From: Pandoraea nosoerga
GTDB taxonomy: Bacteria > Pseudomonadota > Gammaproteobacteria > Burkholderiales > Burkholderiaceae
DNA length: 64,000 nt
NCBI RefSeq assembly: GCF_902459585.1
Contig: NZ_CABPSC010000011.1
Coordinates: 1 to 64,000, forward strand
Direction: 5' to 3'
The position numbers and the translations under genes were made by a program. Below the pieces are notes generated by a model. That model was given only the letters and a program-made list of their open reading frames with translations, was not told the DNA's origin and did not search any database. Below, piece by piece: positions 57,884-64,000 of the stretch. Every line of letters begins with the position of its first letter. Position 1 is the first letter of the stretch.

Positions 57884-59398
57884 TCAGGCGGGCGGGTTCG
57901 CGTCTGCGGGCTTGGCCGTACCGGCGCCCGATCCGAGCGCCACATCCGCCGGATGGTCTGCCCCGCCAAGCGCCTTGTAGAGCGTCATGCGGTTGTTCAG
58001 CAAATTCAAGCGAACCTGCGCCTCGGCGCTCTGCGAGTCACGCAGCAGCTTCTGCTGCTGCAACCACGGCTGAATGTCGATGGCGCCCGCGAGATAGCGG
58101 GAGCGCAACAGCGCCTCGGCGCGCTGGGCCTGCGCCAGCGACAGCGCCCGCTGCTCGCTTTCCCGGGCGAGCTGATCGCGTGCGGACAACGCGTTCTCGA
58201 CCTCGCCGAGCGCAGTAAAGAGACGCTTGCGGAACGTGACGACGGCCTCCTCGTACTGCGTCTTCGAGACCTTGATCTGCAACTGCATGGTGTTCCACTG
58301 GATGAACGGCAGGCTCAGGCCCGCACCCAGTGTCCCGATCGGGTTGGCGAGCACGCGCTCCAGCGTCGAGCTCGCGGTGCCGAGCGAGCCCGTCAGCGTG
58401 AATGTGGGATAGAAGCTCGTGCGGGTGACGTCCACGTTGGCCAGCGTCTCGCGCAGGCGCAGTTCCGCCGCGCGCAGGTCCGGGCGGCGTCCGAGCAGTT
58501 CCGCCGGCAGCCCGGCCGGCACGGCCGGCAACGCCTGTTTGGGCAATGTCGAGGGTTCGGCCGCCGCCTGCTGCGGCGGCCGATCGAACAGGATGGCGAG
58601 CGCATTGCGGGTCTCGGCGCGCTGTTGCCATTGCTGCGTGAGCGCCGCGCGCTGATCGGCCAGCGCCTGTTCGGCCTGCGCCACGTCGAGCGCGGAGACC
58701 GCGCCCGCCGCATGGCGCGAGCGCACGAGGGCCAGCACGCGCTCGCCGTAGGCGATGTTGCTCTCGGAGTAGGCGATGATCTGGTTCAGATAGCCGATCG
58801 TCCAGTAGTACTGCGCTGTCTGGCTGATGATGGACAGCCGGGCGGCCTGCAGATCGGCTTCGGTCGCCTCGAACTCCCAGCGCGCCGCGTCGCGCTGCGC
58901 GGCGAGCTTGCCCCACAGATCGAGCTCGTAGCTCGCCGTCGCGTTGAGCGCACTGCTGCGCGACATGGCGTGGGTGTCGAGGCTGCGCGAGACGCCGCCC
59001 TTGCCCTCGATGGCGAGCGACGGCGTGAGGTTGGTGTCCGCCAGGCCCGCCTGCAACCGAGCGCGATAAGCGCGAATGCCCGCCGCCGCCAGATCGTTGT
59101 TGACGGCCAGGACGTCGGCGATCAGTCCGTCGAGTACCGGGTCGCCGAAGGCGCGCCAGAACTCGGACGCCGTCACGTCGCTTGCTGCGGGGCCGCCGGC
59201 CTGCGAGGCGGCGGCTGTCACCGGGGTTGTCGCTGCATTGGGCGTCGCGCCGGCCCACTGCGCCGGAACAGGCACCGCCGGCAGTGGATCGTGGCGCACG
59301 CCGCCGGCACAGCCGGCCAGCAGGGCGGCCGCGCTCGCCAGCGCGAGCGCCGTCCGGGACAGGCCCCGCGTGCGGATCATGGGAATCGTTCGGATCAT
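57884..59398 (-). CDS. NodT-family outer membrane efflux lipoprotein
   Basis: 504 residues: lipoprotein signal (ALALASAAALLAGCAGG with lipobox LAGC), then the two repeats of a TolC-like channel (ASEFWRAFGDPVLDGLIADV, YELDLWGKLAAQRDAARWEF, RPDLRAAELRLRETLANVDV). It should form the outer-membrane channel for the MacAB pump encoded upstream. It starts 11 bp after the macB stop. ATG 59398 follows TGAGGT; an in-frame ATG at 59380 also fits a signal peptide. Confidence 0.92.
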   Translation of the reverse strand: MIRTIPMIRTRGLSRTALALASAAALLAGCAGGVRHDPLPAVPVPAQWAGATPNAATTPVTAAASQAGGPAASDVTASEFWRAFGDPVLDGLIADVLAVNNDLAAAGIRAYRARLQAGLADTNLTPSLAIEGKGGVSRSLDTHAMSRSSALNATASYELDLWGKLAAQRDAARWEFEATEADLQAARLSIISQTAQYYWTIGYLNQIIAYSESNIAYGERVLALVRSRHAAGAVSALDVAQAEQALADQRAALTQQWQQRAETRNALAILFDRPPQQAAAEPSTLPKQALPAVPAGLPAELLGRRPDLRAAELRLRETLANVDVTRTSFYPTFTLTGSLGTASSTLERVLANPIGTLGAGLSLPFIQWNTMQLQIKVSKTQYEEAVVTFRKRLFTALGEVENALSARDQLARESEQRALSLAQAQRAEALLRSRYLAGAIDIQPWLQQQKLLRDSQSAEAQVRLNLLNNRMTLYKALGGADHPADVALGSGAGTAKPADANPPA

Positions 59399-59409
59399 CG
59401 GGCCATACC

Positions 59410-61494
<2,085 letters not shown>

Positions 61495-61522
61495 CCTTTA
61501 TGTCCTTGACGATGCTCGACGG

Positions 61523-62731
61523 TTACTGCCCCTGCCCCACGCCGGACGACCTCTCGGACCCTTGCGCACCGGCCGGTGTGGACTCGCCCGCCTCGCCGAT
61601 CACCACGCGCTCGCCCTGCGCGAGGCCTTCGCGCACTTGCACCCGCACGTTGTTGTTCAGCCCCGTCACGATCTGGCGCGTGCTCGCCTTGCCGTCGGCG
61701 CCGAGCACGCGCACTTCGTAACGATTGGGCGCAACGCGCTTGCCCAGCGCCGCCACCGGCACGCTCAGCGCCTGCTTCGCGGTGCCGAGCAGCACGTTGA
61801 CCTGCGCCGTCATCGAAATGCGCAGGCGATGGTCGGGGTTGGGCACGTCGAACAGCGCGTTGTAGAACACGGCCGTATTGTTGCGCGCGGCGCCGCCGCC
61901 CAGCGTGCTCTGCGTGTCGAGGTAGTTCTGCGGCGCGGGCTCGATGGCGCGCAGCTTGCCGTAGTAGCGCTTGTCGGCGTCGCCCAGGATCGTGAAATAG
62001 GCCGTCTGCCCCGGCTCCACGCGGATCACGTCGGCCTCCGAGACCTGCGCCTTGACGGTGATCGTGTTGAGGTCGGCGAGTTTCAGAATCACCGGTGCCT
62101 GCTGCTGTGCGACCACGGTCTGACCTTCCTGCGTGACGATGGCGACGACTTCGCCGTCGATCGGCGCCTCGATGCGCGTATAGCCGACATTGGCCTTGGC
62201 CGTCTCGATGGCCACGGCCGCTTTGAGAATCTGGGCGTCGAGCCCGGCAAGCGCGGCCCGCTGCGTGTCGAGCGCCGCCTGCGCGGCCTCGAAGTCCTGC
62301 CGCGAGGTCGACTCGTCGGGCAGCATCTGGCGCTGGCGGGCAAACGCCAGTTCGGCCTGCCTGAGCTGGGCCTGTGTCGAGCGTTTCTGCGCCTGCAGGT
62401 TCTGCATGTCGGCTTCGGCCGAGCGCAGGCCGTTCTGCGCGAGCACGGGGTCGATCTGCGCGAGCCACTGCCCCTTCCTGACCTTGTCGCCCAGCTTCAC
62501 CTTGAGCGACTTGAGCTGACCGGTGACCTGTGCGCCCACGTCCACCTGCTGGAAGGCGCCCAGCGTGCCAGTGGCGAGTACGGTGTTCTCGAGGTCGCCG
62601 CGCTCGACGCTGGCGCTGATGTATTGCGGCGGCTTCGGGCTCGCGAGGCTGCGCAGCCCAAGCACCACGAGAACGAGGAGCACGACGAGGCTGGCGGCGA
62701 GATAGCGTCGGCGGCGAATGAACTGGATCAT
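61523..62731 (-). CDS. macA: MacA-type periplasmic adaptor protein
   Basis: 402 residues: an N-terminal membrane anchor (YLAASLVVLLVLVVLGLRSL), a biotinyl-lipoyl-like half motif (VDVGAQVTGQLKSLKVKLGD and TRIEAPIDGEVVAIVTQEGQ), a long alpha-hairpin between them and a C-terminal barrel. It links MacB to the outer-membrane channel. I start at the ATG at 62731 because the earlier ATG at 62821 is not followed by adaptor-like sequence. First gene of the leftward macA-macB-nodT operon. Confidence 0.93.
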   Translation of the reverse strand: MIQFIRRRRYLAASLVVLLVLVVLGLRSLASPKPPQYISASVERGDLENTVLATGTLGAFQQVDVGAQVTGQLKSLKVKLGDKVRKGQWLAQIDPVLAQNGLRSAEADMQNLQAQKRSTQAQLRQAELAFARQRQMLPDESTSRQDFEAAQAALDTQRAALAGLDAQILKAAVAIETAKANVGYTRIEAPIDGEVVAIVTQEGQTVVAQQQAPVILKLADLNTITVKAQVSEADVIRVEPGQTAYFTILGDADKRYYGKLRAIEPAPQNYLDTQSTLGGGAARNNTAVFYNALFDVPNPDHRLRISMTAQVNVLLGTAKQALSVPVAALGKRVAPNRYEVRVLGADGKASTRQIVTGLNNNVRVQVREGLAQGERVVIGEAGESTPAGAQGSERSSGVGQGQ

Positions 62732-62867
62732 GGAACGAAGTGGGTGATCAAAAGGGCACGTCGAAAAGCGCGCTTGCCGGGTCCGCTGCCGCACAAGCGC
62801 CGGTCGATCCGCCGGCCGCACGCCCGGGCCGGATCACCGCTTCGAGGCATCGTTCGGGGCACAAAAG

Positions 62868-62903
62868 GCGGAGCCAAAAGTGGAGCCAAAGGTGGAGATT
62901 CTA
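62868..62903. repeat. 12-bp tandem repeat upstream of macA
   Basis: Three units GCGGAGCCAAAA, GTGGAGCCAAAG, GTGGAGATTCTA in the 355-bp divergent gap between macA and the TRIC gene. I see no other feature there. Confidence 0.6.
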
Positions 62904-63086
62904 AGGGCTTTGGCGCCCTTGCAGGCCATTGCCCCATAAATACCGCGGCAACGATATCCCGCCGACGATGGCAACGAACAAGGCGTGCGCGCGAAAATGC
63001 GTGCGCATCACGGGGCCGGATGCGCCGCACGCCGCCGATCGATCTCTCGCAAAGTGATATATTCGCCCGGCAATCGAAGGGACATC

Positions 63087-63722
63087 ATGAAAACAGAGAT
63101 TTTCTACGCGCTGTACCTGATCGCCATCGTGACCGAGGCGATGTCGGGCGCCATCATGGGGATGCAACGCGGCATGGACCGCTTCGGTCTCGCCTTCGTC
63201 GGCATGGTCACCGCCCTGGGCGGCGGCACGATCCGCGACGTCCTGTTCGGGCGCCATCCGCTCGTCTGGATTGCGCACCCCGAATATCTGCTGCTCACGC
63301 TCGGGGCGGCCACGCTCACTTCCATCATCGCGCGCCACATTCACCGGCTGCGCATGACCTTCGTCACGGTGGACGCCATCGGCCTGGCCGCGTTCACCAT
63401 CCTCGGCTGCGACATCGGCATGACCGTGAGTACGAGCCCAGTCATCGTGGTGCTCGCCGGCGTACTGACGGGCATTGGCGGCGGCATGCTGCGCGACCTG
63501 CTGTGCGGCCAGGTGCCGCTGGTGCTGCGCCGTGAAATGTATGCAAGCGTGGCGTGCATCGCAGGCGCCATGTATGTCGGCATGCTGCACTGGGGCGTGG
63601 ACAATGGCATCGCGACGGGCATCGGCTTCGTGGCCGGCTTCGTCATCCGCATGCTGGCCGTCTGGTTCGGCTGGCGCTTGCGCACGTTCGAAGACGAAAC
63701 CCCGGCCGACCCGATGCACTGA
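63087..63722 (+). CDS. TRIC-type (UPF0126) cation channel family protein
   Basis: 211 residues, seven helices in two homologous halves, each with the Gly-rich motif (GLAFVGMVTALGGGTIRDVL and VVLAGVLTGIGGGMLRDLLC). Prokaryotic TRIC proteins form trimeric potassium-permeable channels. GAAGGG precedes the ATG at 63087. It is divergent from macA. Confidence 0.9.
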   Translation: MKTEIFYALYLIAIVTEAMSGAIMGMQRGMDRFGLAFVGMVTALGGGTIRDVLFGRHPLVWIAHPEYLLLTLGAATLTSIIARHIHRLRMTFVTVDAIGLAAFTILGCDIGMTVSTSPVIVVLAGVLTGIGGGMLRDLLCGQVPLVLRREMYASVACIAGAMYVGMLHWGVDNGIATGIGFVAGFVIRMLAVWFGWRLRTFEDETPADPMH

Positions 63723-63773
63723 CGACCGACGGGCCGCGACCGCGTGTCCGCAGCCCGTCGATCGATCACCCGC

Positions 63774-64000
63774 TCAGCGCTCCGCCTGAAGCGCCGCACG
63801 CTCCGCAGGCGTGAGCAGCGACATCGCGCGAGAGCTGAGCTCGGCGCCATGCCCCACGATCTGCACGCGGCTGCGCCGGTCGTAGGCGCTTGCCTGCGGG
63901 CCCGCCCCGGAGCCGCCGCCGTCGTCCTGCCCACCGCCCGGGCCTGCACCTCGCTCTCCCGTCCCGCTCGCCGTACCGAGCATTCGCACGGTGAATATCG
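63774..64000 (-). CDS. C-terminal end of an unidentified protein
   Basis: About 75 residues, open to the right edge. The readable part begins IFTVRMLGTASGTGERGAGP, has a Gly-rich stretch and ends LLTPAERAALQAER. A possible GTG at 63989 is present, but the frame stays open to the edge, so a larger gene is more likely. Function cannot be called. Confidence 0.55.
   Translation of the reverse strand, partial: IFTVRMLGTASGTGERGAGPGGGQDDGGGSGAGPQASAYDRRSRVQIVGHGAELSSRAMSLLTPAERAALQAER

Overview
The window reads as chromosomal DNA of a GC-rich betaproteobacterium of the Burkholderiaceae; Pandoraea or a close Burkholderia relative is my best guess. This rests on overall protein character, codon use and a hopanoid locus of the Burkholderia type, and no 16S rRNA is present to settle it. 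I see no rRNA, tRNA, CRISPR array, transposase, integrase or phage gene. Genes are dense, often overlap by 1-8 bp, and several use GTG or TTG starts.

Left part (1-24.9 kb) holds catabolic, transport and regulatory units: the start of etfB; a leftward gntR / FAD-oxidoreductase / amidohydrolase / MFS operon; an ammonium channel behind a good sigma-54 promoter; a repeat-bearing protein I do not recognise; an IclR regulator convergent with the aldolase/acetaldehyde-dehydrogenase pair of meta-cleavage pathways; three DnaA-box-containing repeats in a long gene-free stretch; pagP; a FucP/GluP-type sugar carrier; an HU protein with a histone-H1-like tail; a polar amino-acid ABC importer; and a yqjI/yqjH-type metal-regulator and siderophore-reductase pair.

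The centre (25.1-49.4 kb) is the most interesting part: a lipid locus. A seven-gene operon (25.4-34.7 kb) encodes a CDP-alcohol phosphatidyltransferase fused to a 2-oxoglutarate/Fe(II) oxygenase, an HpnL-type membrane protein, a nucleotidyltransferase, PEP mutase fused to a second nucleotidyltransferase-like domain, phosphonopyruvate decarboxylase, 2-aminoethylphosphonate transaminase and DXP synthase. Directly beside it lie hpnN, hpnM, ispH, hpnH, hpnA, hpnB, hpnG, shc, hpnE, hpnD and hpnC. Together they predict isoprenoid precursors -> squalene -> hopene -> adenosylhopane derivatives, hopanoid trafficking, and synthesis of 2-aminoethylphosphonate that is activated with a nucleotide, placed on a lipid and probably hydroxylated. 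A hydroxylated phosphonolipid made alongside hopanoids is my main hypothesis.

The right part (49.5-64 kb) holds an EamA transporter, a small periplasmic protein, an autotransporter with a metalloprotease-like passenger, a possible 34-residue protein, a response regulator and histidine kinase of mismatched classes, a macA-macB-nodT tripartite efflux operon, a TRIC-type channel and the 3' end of an unidentified gene.

A recurring theme is short tandem repeats of 9-12 bp, found at more than a dozen places between genes and in three coding regions.
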